Shown here piece after piece: positions 34,750 through 47,049 of a stretch of DNA of 64,000 nt. The DNA is taken from NCBI GenBank assembly GCA_037893225.1, contig JAZGUH010000327.1, positions 992,001 to 1,056,000 of the forward strand, given 5' to 3'. The first letter of the stretch is position 1, and each line of letters starts with the position of its first letter. The translations under genes were made by a program, and so were the position numbers. The notes beneath the pieces were generated by a model, which did no database searches, was not told the DNA's origin, and saw nothing but the letters and a program-made list of their open reading frames with translations. Source of the DNA: Hippasteria phrygiana. Lineage: Eukaryota > Echinodermata > Asteroidea > Valvatida > Goniasteridae.

Positions 34750-35930
34750 TACATATTTTAAGAGCTTGATATTGAATACTGTCAAGTTTTTGCTTGACAG
34801 TCAGGGATGCAGAGTCGAAAGCCTCACATCCATATTATAAGAATGGGTATTATTAGAGCACTGTAGAGCTGATAAAGTGTTTTGCAATCGCCCCCCCCCC
34901 CCGGAAATACCACTAATGCATCTGAGGATGTTAAGTCTCTTTTTACATTTAGTACTGTCTATGTGTTGGTTCCATGTTAACTTGCTGTCAAAAATCACTC
35001 CCAGGAATTTGGCCGAGGACAAAGTCTGCAATCTAAGGTTTTGGATGTGCAAGGAGATATTTAAAAAATATTTGTTGGTGAACAATACGGCAATTGTTTC
35101 GGGGATGGACAACTTGAAACCCCATTTGTCACATCATGAATTGACATTATTTAGGTTTTGTTGGATTTTCTTTTCTAGGTAAGATGTGTTCCTGTTCCAG
35201 ATGGCAATGTCATCTGCATATTGCAAGACATTGGCATCAACCACATGATGGGAGAGATCATTGACAGCAACATTAAAAAGGAGAGGACTGATAACACTGC
35301 CCTGCGGGACATCATTTTCCATAGTTCTTTCTTTGGAAAGGAAGTTATTGACTTACTTGCATTTGTCTATCATTAAGGAAATTATCAATCCATTTTATTA
35401 TTTGACCATAGATACCCATGGAATGTAATTTAATAACGAAACCTTTGCGCCAAACCATATCGTAAGCTTTTTCAATATCAAGGAAAATGGCAAGGGTGCT
35501 TTCTTTATTACTCCGAGCTTTATTGATATAGATGATTCCAAATTGACAATGTGATCTTTGGTACTTCTTCCTTTCCGAAAGCCACTATGAGAGTTGGATA
35601 ATAAGTTATGTGTTTCTAGATACCAGAGTATATAATCGAGAATTAAACATTCGTTGCATTATTTTACAGAATGTCGATGTGAGGGCAATGGGTCTATATG
35701 ATAGGGGGTTGGTGGAGTCTTTCCCAGGTTTAAGGAATGGGATAATGATAGCATCCTTCCATTGTTTGGGGGCATTGAGAGGTATACCATATCATGTTAA
35801 AGATAATGAGTAGGTAATTACGAATTTTCATGGGGATATGTTTAATAACAGTGTTACTTATTCCATCTTTACCGGGAGAAGTGCACTTAGAAGAATCAAT
35901 TGCATGGTTTAATTCTTCTAAAGTAAAAGG
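34750..35930 (-). pseudogene. LINE reverse-transcriptase domain
   Basis: DVPQGSVISPLLFNVAVNDL (motif B) and VLQYADDIAIWNR (motif C, YADD) lie around 35190-35315. LRLQTLSSAKFLGVIFDSKL and TWNQHID (thumb region, the usual LGV...L..W..H pattern) follow near 34960-35060. Several frameshifts are present, plus a poly-C run near 34890. Confidence 0.85.
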
Positions 35931-35940
35931 CTCATTAATC

Positions 35941-36594
35941 TAGGGGTGTGAATCGGAACCGAGTACCCGAGTCCCCGAGTCCCCGAGTCCCCGAGCGTTC
36001 ATATCAGGAACCGGTTCCAGATTATGGAATCGAGTACCCGTACAACTTTACATTATCGCATAGTAACTTCCCAGACAATGAACAAAGGAAAGGTTTTGAA
36101 AGTTATTTGTTGAACATTTTCAAAATTAAAACCCGACTACATGTATGGGAAACCATGGAGGAAGTCCTTCCTCCATGGGGGAAACCAGCACAGATTTCAC
36201 GTTTATGACGCTCACGAAAATTGACAATAGAGGGATTTACCGGTCGTGGTTTTTCTAGTCAAGGCATGGATAAGAGCCTCGACGAGACATAATAGCATGC
36301 CTCATCCACCATAAATACAACGGTATAAAGCTTCCAGATAGCCATCTTTTGTGATATGCCGGCGCATGCACGAGCCGGCACACGCAAAGGCGGAGAAGTG
36401 ATCATGTTTACTAAACAGGCATGAGATTTTTCAGACTTTTGTCTGCAATAAGACTTTTTTAATCTCAGAGAAAGACATTTGGACAACTTCCGGGATTGGA
36501 AGTTTTGGGTTGGGTTTCTTTAACGGGTACCCGGGTACCCGTATTTTTTTCAATCGGGTACCGGTTCTTTTACTACCGTAAATGCACACCCCTA
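35941..36594. mobile_element. hAT-type MITE with perfect 8-bp target duplication
   Basis: Ends TAGGGGTGTGAATC and (complement) TAGGGGTGTGCATT are flanked by CATTAATC on both sides (35933-35940, 36595-36602). An 8-bp duplication and a TAGGGG-type end are typical of hAT. Subterminal GAACCGAGTACCCGAG and CGGGTACCCGGGTACCCG words are repeated. The 654 bp interior has no transposase. It interrupts the LINE reverse-transcriptase/linker region, so it is younger. Confidence 0.9.
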
Positions 36595-36602
36595 CATTAA
36601 TC

Positions 36603-37930
36603 ACACATTAATCATTGTTACTGTCAATGCAAAAATCATTTTCAGCTTTTTTTGATGGGGATAAACGAAGGGCTGTAATTGCTCGTACTGCTGACTTTAG
36701 CATAGCTATCGGCAAAAGCTTCAGCCTTGTCTTGATCAGTAATAACATCTGTGCCATTGTGGTTTAGAACGGGTATTTCGAGTGTTTTTTCTATTCGTTT
36801 AATTTTGTTCCAAATAACTTTAGTATTAGTTTTCCGATTTATTTCGTTGCAACAGATTTCCCAGTCTTTTCTTTTGGCATTTTTAATCGTCTTCCTGGCA
36901 ATGGCACAAGCACTTTTGTACAGCATAAGGTCTGTAGGAAGACAAGTTTTTCTAAGGATTTTAAGAGTTTTTTCTTATTATCTATGGCCTGTTTGCAATC
37001 ATCATTCCACCAGGAGGTAGGGGTTTTATGATGATTTGGGTTGGTTTTCGGAATTGAGCAACTCATGGCTGATTCGAGCTCATTTATGAAGTTGTTGTAG
37101 GTATCATCAATGTTATCTGAAGCGTTAGGTTCAGAGATATTCTAATTGCAGGCGGTTTGAAATTTATTCCAGTCTGCTTTTTTGATGGACCATTTAGGGG
37201 TGAAATTGGCTTTGCTTTTATGAATAGAATGATTATAATCAATAATGATAGGGCAGTGATCACTTCCCCAAGAATCATCCAGAACTGTCCAATTAGGTGA
37301 AACAAAAGTGACATCGATACAAGAGAGAGTACCATGAGAAGTAATAACTCTTGTACCCTCGCCAGAATTAACGCAGACCATATCAAATTCTGTTATTATA
37401 TCATCAATAATCTTGCCGTTATGATCAAGTTTGGAGCTTCCCCAAAGGAGGTTATGACCATTTAAGTCTCCACAAATTATGCAAGGATTTCCAGATATAT
37501 TTAAGATCTCTTTGAGAGAACTGTCATCTAAGGTGTTACATGGGTTATATATGTTGATGATGTTGTATCATTAAGTTCACCAATTTGATATTCAGTGGGA
37601 GTGTCAGAACCATATATGTATTTAAAAGCTATAGGCCACTATTAACAAGAAAGGCACAGCCTCCTCCCCTTTTTTTAGTTCCTTTGTTCTGTCTGTCTTG
37701 ACGATAAAATGTCATATCCAGGTAGGGTAAAACTTTTTCCTTCTTTGAGCCAGGTTTCCTGGATACATATGATATCTGGTTTTTGTGTCCAAGAATAATT
37801 ATTGATTGAAGATTTAAGTTCATTGCAATGAGCTATAAGTGACTGGGCATTCCATTATTTAATACCATAATGAGGAAATTCATGATGAAGTTTTGTTCGA
37901 TTTTCCTTTAATTGTCTGGCTGGTTGGATG
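36603..37930 (-). pseudogene. LINE APE endonuclease and linker
   Basis: The endonuclease starts near 37850 with SLIAHCNELK, PDIICIQETWLKEGKSF and PGYDI, the usual APE opening. SCIDVTFVSPN and SWGSDHCPIIIDY (SDH catalytic end) lie near 37240-37330. The linker W-x-N-K segment (VIWNKIKRIE) is at about 36785-36815. Frames are interrupted. Confidence 0.85.
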
Positions 37931-38716
37931 ATGGTTTCCAGCGGGTCTGAGTTTATTTGGGCCGAAGATATCTTGCTTGGTCTAATGGTCTTATCTTGGG
38001 TTGATTTTCGGCCTGATTACTGGCACGTGTGGATGTTCTTTGTCTTCCTTGCGTTTCTTTGGTCTGTGTTGGGGGGTTGTCAGAATTGATAATGTGGTTG
38101 ACAAGGGCCTTAATAGCAGTGTGTCTTTCCTCTTTGTTCTTCAGTGTGTCCCATATTTTGCATCGTGCCTATATTAGAAGCTCCGTTAGATATTGTTCAT
38201 TGCACATGCATTGTGTGTGTTCAGTTTGCGTTCCTTCGGTTGAGTTAGCGGTGCATACACTGTGTGGACCTGTGAATAAAAGATTTCGGCGTGAACAGTA
38301 TATGAGAGACACTATTATGTGGATCTGGGTCAGGTCCACATAGTGTTTCGCTCTCTCTGGAAAAGGGCCTCAGAGGCAAAATGGGGTTAGGGTTATCTGT
38401 GGGAGAATAAAGATAATTACTTCAGGGGGCCACTATCAAAAATTGGGGTTGACATTTTTTTCTGGACGTGATAAAAATGAGGATTTTGGCCGAGAATTCT
38501 TAACTACACGAATACAAAGGAATGTCCACACTGCGTATGACTTTATTATGAAGGGGATACGCTGAATATAAAGCTAAATCACAACATCGTTCACTTTGTA
38601 TAGTCTTTAGTAGATTATCGTAACATTTGTACACTCTACCTTAGTAATGTATAATAAGTTAACTAACGTTTGGTCTGGTTCCGAATTCATTCATTTCTGT
38701 TAGTTAATGGCAATCC

Positions 38717-39011
38717 ACACTGTAAAAAAATCCCTTAAATTTACTGTGGACTTCTCGTAATTTTTAAGGTTTTGTACCGTTTTTGCTTCAAAAATTAACC
38801 AATTGCTGTGTAAACCATTTACACAACTAATTGGGTAAATGAATTGTACACATTATTGTGTAGAAATACTACACAACTGTTGTTTACAAATTACACAACT
38901 AGGGTTGTGTAAACTGTTTACACAACAGTTGCTAGGTTCATATAGTAAACAGCGGTTGTGTAAAATTTTACACAACTTGTGTAAGATTTTACACAACCGT
39001 AATAACAGTGT
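38717..39011. repeat. Palindrome-rich insert built from GTTGTGTAA/TTACACAAC
   Basis: ACACTGTAA at the left and AACAGTGT at the right look like terminal inverted repeats. The interior has around ten TTACACAAC or GTTGTGTAA words in both directions, several forming adjacent stems (TGTAAAATTTTACA). It separates the LINE ORF1 and ORF2 remnants. The target duplication is unclear. Confidence 0.65.
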
Positions 39012-39790
39012 AGGGGTTTTTGTGATTGGTGGTGGATCGCAGGAAGTATTCTTTGTTTTCTTTGCTTGTAGGTTGTGCCATGGAGGAACATGGTTGTGCT
39101 GGCGAGGGTGTTAACTGAGTACTCGGACGTATTGAAATGTCAGTTTTGATTGCCTTTGCTGCTTCTGCATATGATATGTTATAAGTAGGCCCTAACTCTA
39201 ATTCCTTGAATTTTCTTTTCCTGTTTGATGGTGCTGCACCCCCCGTAAGCTGAAGAATGATTTTCCCCACATCTACAGCATCTTGTGGGGCCCTCCGCAT
39301 CGCACACAGCGTGTGGAGCTTCTGCAGTTTTTAGCATCGGATTACAGGTGGGATGTACGGTTTAACAATGAAGTTTTCGTACCCTAATTGTATCCGGGTT
39401 AGTGGGTTTGGTGTCTTAAACGTCAAACAGGTAGAGAGGCTCTCTTCTAATTTACCATCTCGTTTACGCATAGCCGTTTGACGTCAATGAACGCGTGCTC
39501 CTTGCATGCAGTTAGTAGGCGTCATTTGTTATGCCGGTTTCTATGCCATAGATAACACCTTTACTTCGAGTTTCTGATTTCGCATATTCCGTTTCTACAC
39601 TCCACTGCTCTAAATGACTGATGGTTTTGAGTTTTTTGGCTTGTGCTGATGTGTGGCATTTAACTGTAATCCCCCTTGATTATTCTTGGACATATTATTG
39701 ATATAGTCCTTTAAGTTTCCGGCTTTTGTGATTCCGATTGGGTTTATCTTTGCTAGTTTGACGTCAGGAGAGGTAATGATTACTAGGCTA
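39012..39790 (-). pseudogene. LINE ORF1 (nucleic-acid-binding, zinc-knuckle) remnant
   Basis: Zinc-knuckle peptides CVRCGGPHKM (about 39290-39320) and RCCRCGENHSSAYGGC (about 39232-39281) sit in different frames, the latter typical of I/jockey ORF1. Upstream peptides (LAKINPIGITKAGNLKDYI; GITVKCHTSAQAKKL; SKGVIYGIE) at 39500-39770 fit the preceding ORF1 region. Downstream is YAEAAKAIKTD. It is a frameshifted remnant. Confidence 0.75.
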
Positions 39791-39794
39791 GGTT

Positions 39795-41070
39795 AATTGA
39801 GTTTGGTAAGTATCGTGTGTCACAGTTTCGGAGTTTTTTTGTTGGTTGTTTATTTGGGGTGTCGTATTCAGAATCTGAATATATATCACTGTAGTTTAGA
39901 CATGTTTTGTTCGTTTCCTGTTTTGAGTTTGCCACTAGGGGAATGTGTTTTACCCTGTGATTGACGGTACATAATGTCGAATGTAGAACGTTGCTGATTA
40001 CCAGGATTTTGGTCTTGGGCGTCCATTGGCGTTTGTTGTGAAAGTTGATCCCATGATATCATCAGATTCTGAATTGGCAGATAAATCGGCCATGGCCGAT
40101 ATCATAAGATGAAAGGGGGTGGGCTATATTCTGATACACTTTGCGACAGATTGATGTTGCTTACCTGTATCCGATAGAGTAATATTAGCGATCAGGAGAT
40201 TAACCGTTGATGAGGAGCAACATTTAAATTAAAATTTTGCGCCACACAGAGACACGTCCGCACCACGTCACCGCTAGAGAGTGTCAGGTGGTAAACATTG
40301 TGTTCAGTCAGCCGTATCCGGGTGTACTATTAAAGCCCGACACGCTTTTACGTCTACATCACGACTCAGAGCGTCGACACCCACAAGAAACCAGTCTAGT
40401 TCTGTATGCGGCACACTTGTTTGGAATTCTCTCATTGAGAAAAGACTTTCAGAGGGAACAATCAACATCATACAATCTTGGAGAATTGGGACACGTATAG
40501 CCTAAACAGTACAGTTCAGCATTATGCAAATGTTTCGTTTCTGTTCTGAACAATAAGTTCATCCCATTCATTCCTCTGTAAGCTTATTAGCCTTACAGTT
40601 TTTAACCCAGCTGGTTGATAAAGGGGCCCATAGAGGAATCCCACAACGACGAGTTTATCGCCGATCTGCGCACTTCCGCGTTTGAAAACGAGGATCTCAA
40701 TGTCACAGTAAACAACTTTATGCTGATCGTACGCCTGCGCTGCCTTTATAGCCTGATTAAATCATGCATAAATGAATGTGCTGAAAAGCGTTGTTTTGTT
40801 TGCCACTGACATTCTCGCTTTCAACCCGGAAGTGCGCAGTACTATTAGCACAGCAAGATGTGCTATCTCAGTTATTTGCATGAACTGCGATTTGGGAAGC
40901 GGCCATTAACTGTCCGGTTTATGCGTGGAGTAGGCCTATATAATCTGAGACCACAACTTCCTCGTTACACCACCGCGTGGGATGTTAGCATACCGTATAC
41001 CCTGGTACATCCATAGTCTATAGTAAGGCGTGAATGAAAACTAAGCTGGTATCGCTTAGTGCGTTAACAA
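39795..41070. other. Region without a recognised gene
   Basis: It may include the LINE 5' end on its left. A short plus-strand frame at about 40390-40500 (VCGTLVWNSLIEKRLSEGT...) and one at 40615-40809 are not assigned to any family with confidence. Confidence 0.35.
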
Positions 41071-41335
41071 CAGGGCCCAATTTCATAGCGCTGCTTAACA
41101 CACGATTTTCTGCTAACGGAACCCTCGCCCATTTCATAGGGACTGTAAGCAGTAAGCCCATAACGACGAAGAGCCCGCTAACTTCGGAAGGACGCAACAA
41201 TTATAAATCTCCATGCACGCGCAAGCGTAAGCACGGCTTGGCTATGAAATACGCTAATGCTTAAGCAAATTGTCCTGCTATAGTTAGCACAACTTTTCTG
41301 CTTACCGTCAATTAGCGCTATGAAATTGGGCCCTG
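41071..41335. mobile_element. MITE with CAGGGCCCAATTTCATAGCGCT ends
   Basis: The 22-bp terminal inverted repeats are exact (CAGGGCCCAATTTCATAGCG... and ...CGCTATGAAATTGGGCCCTG). The interior repeats TAAGCA/TGCTTA words. It is related in its ends to the elements at 41476 and 62975. Confidence 0.8.
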
Positions 41336-41475
41336 CAGGTCAACGAGCTCAAACATTGTCTCTGCCCAGAATAGACAATATGACCGTTGGAACAGGAATC
41401 GTTAAATTTGCAATCAGATATTTAATGAATTAGGCAAGTCAAAACCGACTGTAATTTTTCTCATTGTACCGACCT

Positions 41476-41718
41476 AGGGCCAATTTCATAAAGCTGTTAA
41501 GCACACAAATTTGCTTAGCATGCAAATGCTTCCTTGATAAAAACTGGATTACCAACCAGATTTCCATGTGTGGAATATTGCTTTTTACTGGTATTCAGCT
41601 GTTGTTTGCTTAGCGCGAAAATTACATGGATTTTTGGCTGGTAACCTGTTTTTATTAAGCAAGACATTTTCATGCTAAGCTAATTTTTGGGCTTAACAGC
41701 TTTATGAAATTGGCCCCA
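41476..41718. mobile_element. MITE with GGGGCCAATTTCATAAAGCT ends, copy 1
   Basis: Inverted ends GGGCCAATTTCATAAAGCTG / CAGCTTTATGAAATTGGCCC. The interior has TTGCTTAGCATG and TAAGCAAGACATTTTCATGC, shared with 62975-63121. Non-coding. Confidence 0.8.
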
Positions 41719-42306
41719 GATAAAACTCTGTGTGTCGTCCGTACATTGCTAGAATAAATAAATAAAGCGTACAAAATCCTTACGCAGTGATGATCTCAAG
41801 CTTTTCGTGAGTTATACACACCCACACAATGACATAGGTACGGCAACCATTAGCAGGCGGCTGCGACAGGTTATAGTATACAAAGTGGAATTGATATACA
41901 TGTAGGCCAATCTATCTTCAAAGCCCCTCAGCCCATAGCTTCAACTTATTAGGGGAATCCCTGTTGACGTAATCCTGAGCGCCCCCCACTGTAACATCCA
42001 GCCCCCCTATAATCGCCCCCTATGGAGACAACCCTGGCTACGCCGCTGAGACGCAGCCACGCTTGCCAAGTTCTATAAAAGAAATATCGGGGAAGAAGCC
42101 CCACAGACAATATTTGCTAATTCTGTTTTAGGAAAGATGTCAGCTAATCCTGCATCAGAAAGGAATGACAATTACATAATTTGAGGCGAACCAAATTTAC
42201 CAATATTTAATTCAATTTGGTACTGCATCGTTTACTTTTGGACACATTACACTGTCCTGAAGCTTTGAAGTCTCGCGTGATTCTGAATGGAGGTTTATAA
42301 AGGTAG

Positions 42307-42643
42307 AATCCCCAAATTAAACGAAAGAAATGAAGTTTGATTATGATTCTACCGATCCGTTACCGTAATGGAGAATCACGTACCTCCCACCCTATATATT
42401 GGTTGTTATTATTAGAGAGATATTAATGCTCCCCACCCTGGTCACAGATACCAGTGTGTACTTTGAACACTGACGGTTGAATGGGCATGTAATAAGGGTA
42501 TTATATGCGCGCAGATGGCATTCTTTTCTTTAAAGAGTGGCTTAGCTGAATACCAGACAATACAATCTCTCACGTGATTCCTCATGACGGTAACGGATCG
42601 GTAGAATGCTAATTAAACTTCATTTCTCTCGTTTGGGGATTTT
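42307..42643. repeat. Long inverted repeat with ~75 bp arms
   Basis: The left arm 42307-42382 (GTAGAATCCCCAAATTAAAC, GATTCTACCGATCCGTTACC) is complemented by 42571-42643. Block D2 (inverted) lies between and partly at the right arm. Poly-pyrimidine and AT-rich sequence otherwise. 41720-42306 has no recognised gene. Confidence 0.75.
42455..42580 (-). repeat. Duplicated block D2, copy 2
   Basis: Reverse complement of 23878-23993, sitting inside the long inverted repeat. Confidence 0.8.
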
Positions 42644-42650
42644 TTACACA

Positions 42651-42774
42651 CAGGCTCTCGGAAAGCACTGAGCATACAGTGCTTCATATAAACGTCGGGA
42701 AAGGGCAAAAGAGAAAATCTCTGTTCTATATAATTTACATCATCATCCCCGACGCAAAATCCATCTTTACATTG
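42651..42774 (+). repeat. Duplicated block D1, copy 2
   Basis: Direct copy of 23581-23700 with a few substitutions and a short insertion (TCTATATAA). Confidence 0.85.
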
Positions 42775-43109
42775 AAAGAAGAGCAGCTAAGAAACAACAA
42801 TAATACATGGACAGACAAAAGGTCTGAATAGAGAAATCAGAAGGATGTCAGCAGTGTAAGGAGCAGTGGATCCAGAATATACGGTATGTAAGGAGGTTGA
42901 TGAGTGTCATCGTGCCTCTTATATAGACAAGACAAGTTTATCAAGGGAAAAGGACTCGCCCGATGAATGGTATAGGCCTACCAAACACAACAAAATGGTC
43001 GCGTCCTACATAACGGAAAGAACATTATGCCGAACTTTGCAACTCGTCAAGCCCAGCAGACACCATGCATGCAGGAACTACCTATTATTCATACAGACGT
43101 ACAGGCACA

Positions 43110-43575
43110 GAGCTGTTAATAATGAGAGATGAAGTGGTTATAGCCGCGAAGCGCCTATTAAAAAGCAAAGAAAGGCATGAGAGACGATGGAATCTCGGTT
43201 AAAGCTGTCGGCGAAATGGAGTTAGACATACATCATCGGCTATGTAAACAAAATATGGAATTCAGAAACTTTCCTGGAAGACTGGAGAAAAGCCACCATT
43301 TTCAAAAAGGAGAAACTCGATTGTGCCAACTACATGTTGTATATATACGCCTTTATTAATATTTATTCAAATTTGAATTAAAAAACGAGGCTAGAGGCAT
43401 CTCTCGGCGAAAAGCTCTTCCATGATGCACATTTAATAATGCACATCCCAGCCTGTGTGCTATTGTCATTTAGGAAGTGACGAAAGACGAAGAAAGGCTC
43501 CTAGTGTTCGAGATGTCGTGCCTAAAACGGATTCTTGGAGTCTCAAGGAAGGACAAACTAAGGAATATGTCAATC
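43110..43575 (+). pseudogene. RTE-like LINE reverse-transcriptase debris
   Basis: Peptides in order but in shifting frames: EVVIAAKRLLKSKE, RDDGISVKAVGEMELD, GYVNKIWNSETFLEDWRKAT, FKKEKLDCANY, and after a gap DEERLLVFEMSCLKRILGVS. These match the linker/RT start (NKIW...PEDWRKA..., KKEKLDCxNY) and C-terminal part (FEMxCLRRILGISWRDK) of RTE-type LINEs. The catalytic palm is missing. Confidence 0.65.
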
Positions 43576-43792
43576 ATAGGTAATCTACAATACGCCAGTA
43601 CAATACGCCAAATTCAACCATTTGCGGAGAAAGGTGGGGGGAAACCGGAAGCATTGATATCTGACATTCAGACTGGCGTCGCCTGTACAGAGACAAAGTG
43701 CTACAGACAGACAAGGGGCACCACTCTGAATTTCGAACTTTCCAACGGTCCAACTTATACTACATTTATGATCTTTCCAACCATAGAAATTT

Positions 43793-43845
43793 AGGACAAA
43801 CGTTTTTGTAGCTCTATTGGGCGCCTCCAATGTGTCCCTTTAAAT
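43793..43845 (+). repeat. Short dispersed repeat, copy 1
   Basis: ACGTTTTTGTAGCTC, ATTGGGC and AATGTGTCCCTTTAA are shared with 60340-60395. 43850-45181 is otherwise AT-rich without a recognised gene, and GGCCGGGAAAACCTATA at about 45104 recurs near 55050. Confidence 0.6.
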
Positions 43846-45181
43846 TACACACATGCATTTTTATTTGCGCCAACACAAAAGAGGGTTTTTGTGTGCGTGT
43901 TTATGGATATTGAGGACACGAAACAAAAGAAGTAGCCTACAAGAGACCGAGAGGACAATACATAGGTCCTCGATTAGCAAGCTGTCCTTTTCTTATAAAT
44001 TCAAGCAGAAATTCAAATGAGATATTACTCTTCATTCGATATTCGATTTGAATCAACCTGTACGTGATGGCAGCACGAATTCGAAGCCATTATAGACGAA
44101 CCTCTCATGTCGATCGCAACCATCTTATGCATTTTTTGAGTCTTTTTGAGAGTGTTGCAGACTATCTGCAGAGACTGCCGATACTCTGGAGATCTACTTG
44201 TTTACAGGAAATAGCCCGTAACAACATCGGATAAATAACCCACGAAAAATGCACAAGGTGGTACGCTCATGCACAAACTTATCTCCCTCGATGCCTGGCC
44301 GGAGAACCAATTGAGGGCTAAATTCTAACTGTCACAAAATGAACTTGATCTCAGATCTAGTCAGTGGCTTTGAGGGGAAGGGGTGGTTGACCGAATGTAA
44401 TGCAGAGTCGTAAGAATAAGTATGTTCTTTATGTCAGATAATATGTATATAGGTAAATAATGGAAATGAAAATTAAACATAATCGAAAAGAACAAGAAAA
44501 AGACTTGAATATAACACGTTCATTTTTAACTGTTGTGGCTACTTTTCCGTAAAAATGAAAAGTCTTGGCAAAAAATCGATACCAGGCAATGAAGCCTCAA
44601 ATTTGGCCCCAAAAAGGACATGCATGCAAAACCACGAGTAATCTAACAATAGAAAAGTATTTATGAAAAACGACAGTTAAATGTAAACGTATTATATGTT
44701 GATCTTACTTTAATGTTACTCAATTAACTACAGAGATTTATGTTTACAACCAATAATGCATGATGCAACTTATAATTTCATTCTAAATTGATTTCAGGTA
44801 AAGCTAATTTGATTGACGGTTCATGAAAAAGAAACCCCTCATTGGATCTGGTGCCGATGGCATTACACTAAAAGTGAAATAGAATGTTCAATATTTGAAA
44901 TTGCCCTCTAAAAGCGAAAAAGAAGTCTTAAACGAATCTGAATGGACATAAACGAAAGGTTCTGAACAATCACTTAATTGATTGAACGGAAATGGAATCG
45001 AATGCTCTGGTAGCGAAAATAAAACGCGTGTTCAGAGCGATTCTCAAATTCCGACGAAAATGAATGACCGATTTTCAGAAGTGAATGAACATTTTAGGAA
45101 ATTGGCCGGGAAAACCTATAATAAAAATAAAAATAAAATGCTTCTATGGGCCACTCAAACAATTGCATTGTTCGTGCTTTA

Positions 45182-45617
45182 CAGCACAAATCATAAAATG
45201 TTAATGGTATGTGTAAATTACTTCTTCGGCATACACGTTTTTGAGGTATCTCCCGATGGTGGCCGATGAGGTGCGTCTGGCATATAAACACCATTGCCAA
45301 CGGGGAGGACCGAACCCTACATTTAACTTGTCCAAAATACTTATACAGGCTCCGTATAACAATAGTCTTGATGTTGTCCATGTGAATTTTAGGGTCCACA
45401 TCCTAATTACCTTTGCTTTAAATCTGAGATCTATTGACATAAATTTATACCCTTATCATCGAACTCATCGTACTTACAGTCAAACCTATATGTAAAGTGG
45501 CTGTGGTAACAGCAGCATTTTTGACTGCAGGAATCGTTTAGTTAAATAATATTCTATAAGGGAGAGAAAAGTTCGATTTCAAGTTGACATAGTCAGAGAA
45601 CATTGGTTGAGATGAGC
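45182..45617 (+). repeat. Duplicated block D3, copy 2
   Basis: Direct copy of 25219-25671, lacking about 25 bp near 45250 relative to copy 1. 45620-46396 has no recognised gene. Confidence 0.85.
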
Positions 45618-46396
45618 TATGGTTCTCCTTTTCACCATGTGCATATACCCCGAAAACCCTAGTTCAAGATCAACCATCTTTTTGACATTAACATTTTGAA
45701 AATTTTGTAAATGTCCATAGTTACGTAAAGTCCTGACAGTTATTCCCGCAAAAACCCTATGCAGTGTCATCATCAAATATTATAATAGCAATGAGGTATA
45801 GCTAGATCCACTATAGACACCCAACGAAGAAACTGTTTGCATACCTAACTGGAAAGCATTCCTTGCACCTTCCCTTGTTTTTCCAAAAGGGCCAACCTAC
45901 CATTAACACTTCTAGAATATATTATGTTTACCGCAATCCTTGGAAAACACCAATATATCACCACTTTAAAAGAATAACAAGGGATATCATGACTGACATT
46001 TAAGCCAGGGAAGCGAAAATGGATATGCGTAAACATAATTCGAGTGAGTCCAAGCATGCATGTAGCATATGGAATAGCCGTTCGTGCAATTCACGCGACG
46101 ATGCAACGTATGATACTCAGTCCAGCATGCATGGGTTCGAAATAAGCTCCTGTTGTACCATTGACTGAACATGTGCACTTTTTCAACCATTTCCTTTCTT
46201 GCTCCTAGTTGCTATAATAATAGGCCTATTTTCATGGACTTGTGTACAACATCAAACCGCGCTTATCCAAAATTGACCAGTGGTCGACCTGCTGCTTGTG
46301 CGCTTTGAACATGGGCGTGGGGATAGGGGCGTCGTTTGTCCAGAAATGGAAAACAGAGTCGTCCTATACATAAAAGTGCTTTCGGGGGAGAGGCCG

Positions 46397-46610
46397 CAGT
46401 GGCGTAACTATACGGGGGGGGGGGGGGGGGGGGGGAGGGGCACGGGGGCACAGGGGCACGTTCCCGCAACTGACGTCTGTACCCCCAGGTTCCCAAGTTG
46501 AAATCTTGAAATGAACCAAACATTATGCAAGCCACAGTTCATTTACTTTCAGTGCCCCCTTTCGCACCCCAGGCTTCCCCCCCAGAAGTTTTACCCCAGT
46601 TACGCCACTA
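46397..46610. mobile_element. MITE, CAGTGGCGTAACT ends with poly-G core
   Basis: Left CAGTGGCGTAACTATAC, right CAGTTACGCCACTA, and a G run at 46418-46435. A second G run at 46622-46642 lies just outside the right end. 46645-47049 has no recognised gene. Confidence 0.75.
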
Positions 46611-47049
46611 GAAGAGGGGCTGGGGGGGGGGGGGGGGGGGGGTTCTTTAGAAGGTGCATGGGCGCTGGTAAAGTATGTCAGACTGCCGTAAGTGGGAAAC
46701 AAGTACTGTCAGTGCTCTTAAACAAATTGGTTTCTTGTAAAACATTTTTTCAAATTGTATCCTTAATTTTAACGGGAAAAAAAAAATCCCTTTTCCTGTT
46801 TTGGGCGGCTGCAATTTTCAAAAAGAAAATCTTGGTTTTTAATAATGCTTTCATGCATCTAACACACACGAAATAATAGGCAAAAAGTCGAAATTTGTAA
46901 CGTAATTAATAACTAAACTGGGAGTCATTACTATAAACAAACATAGATCTGTCATAGGATTGGGTAGTATAGTAACAGTAACTTCCTCTATTATAGCACG
47001 ATATGAATGGTTGTTTTCATTTGAAGTATAAAAAGAAGGTGATGATTTT

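Larger units (their letters stand above)
33835..39790 (-). mobile_element. I-group non-LTR retrotransposon (LINE), decayed and interrupted
   Basis: In transcription order from right to left: ORF1 remnants with CCHC zinc knuckles, APE-type endonuclease, linker, reverse transcriptase and RNase H. The presence of RNase H places it in the I group (I/Ingi/Outcast-like). It is frameshifted throughout and carries a hAT-type MITE (35941-36594) and a palindrome-rich insert (38717-39011). Its exact ends and target duplication are not resolved. Confidence 0.85.

Noticed and set aside
40615..40809. 64-codon frame resembling a LINE linker
   Set aside because: Similarity is too vague and no RT motifs lie nearby in the right order.
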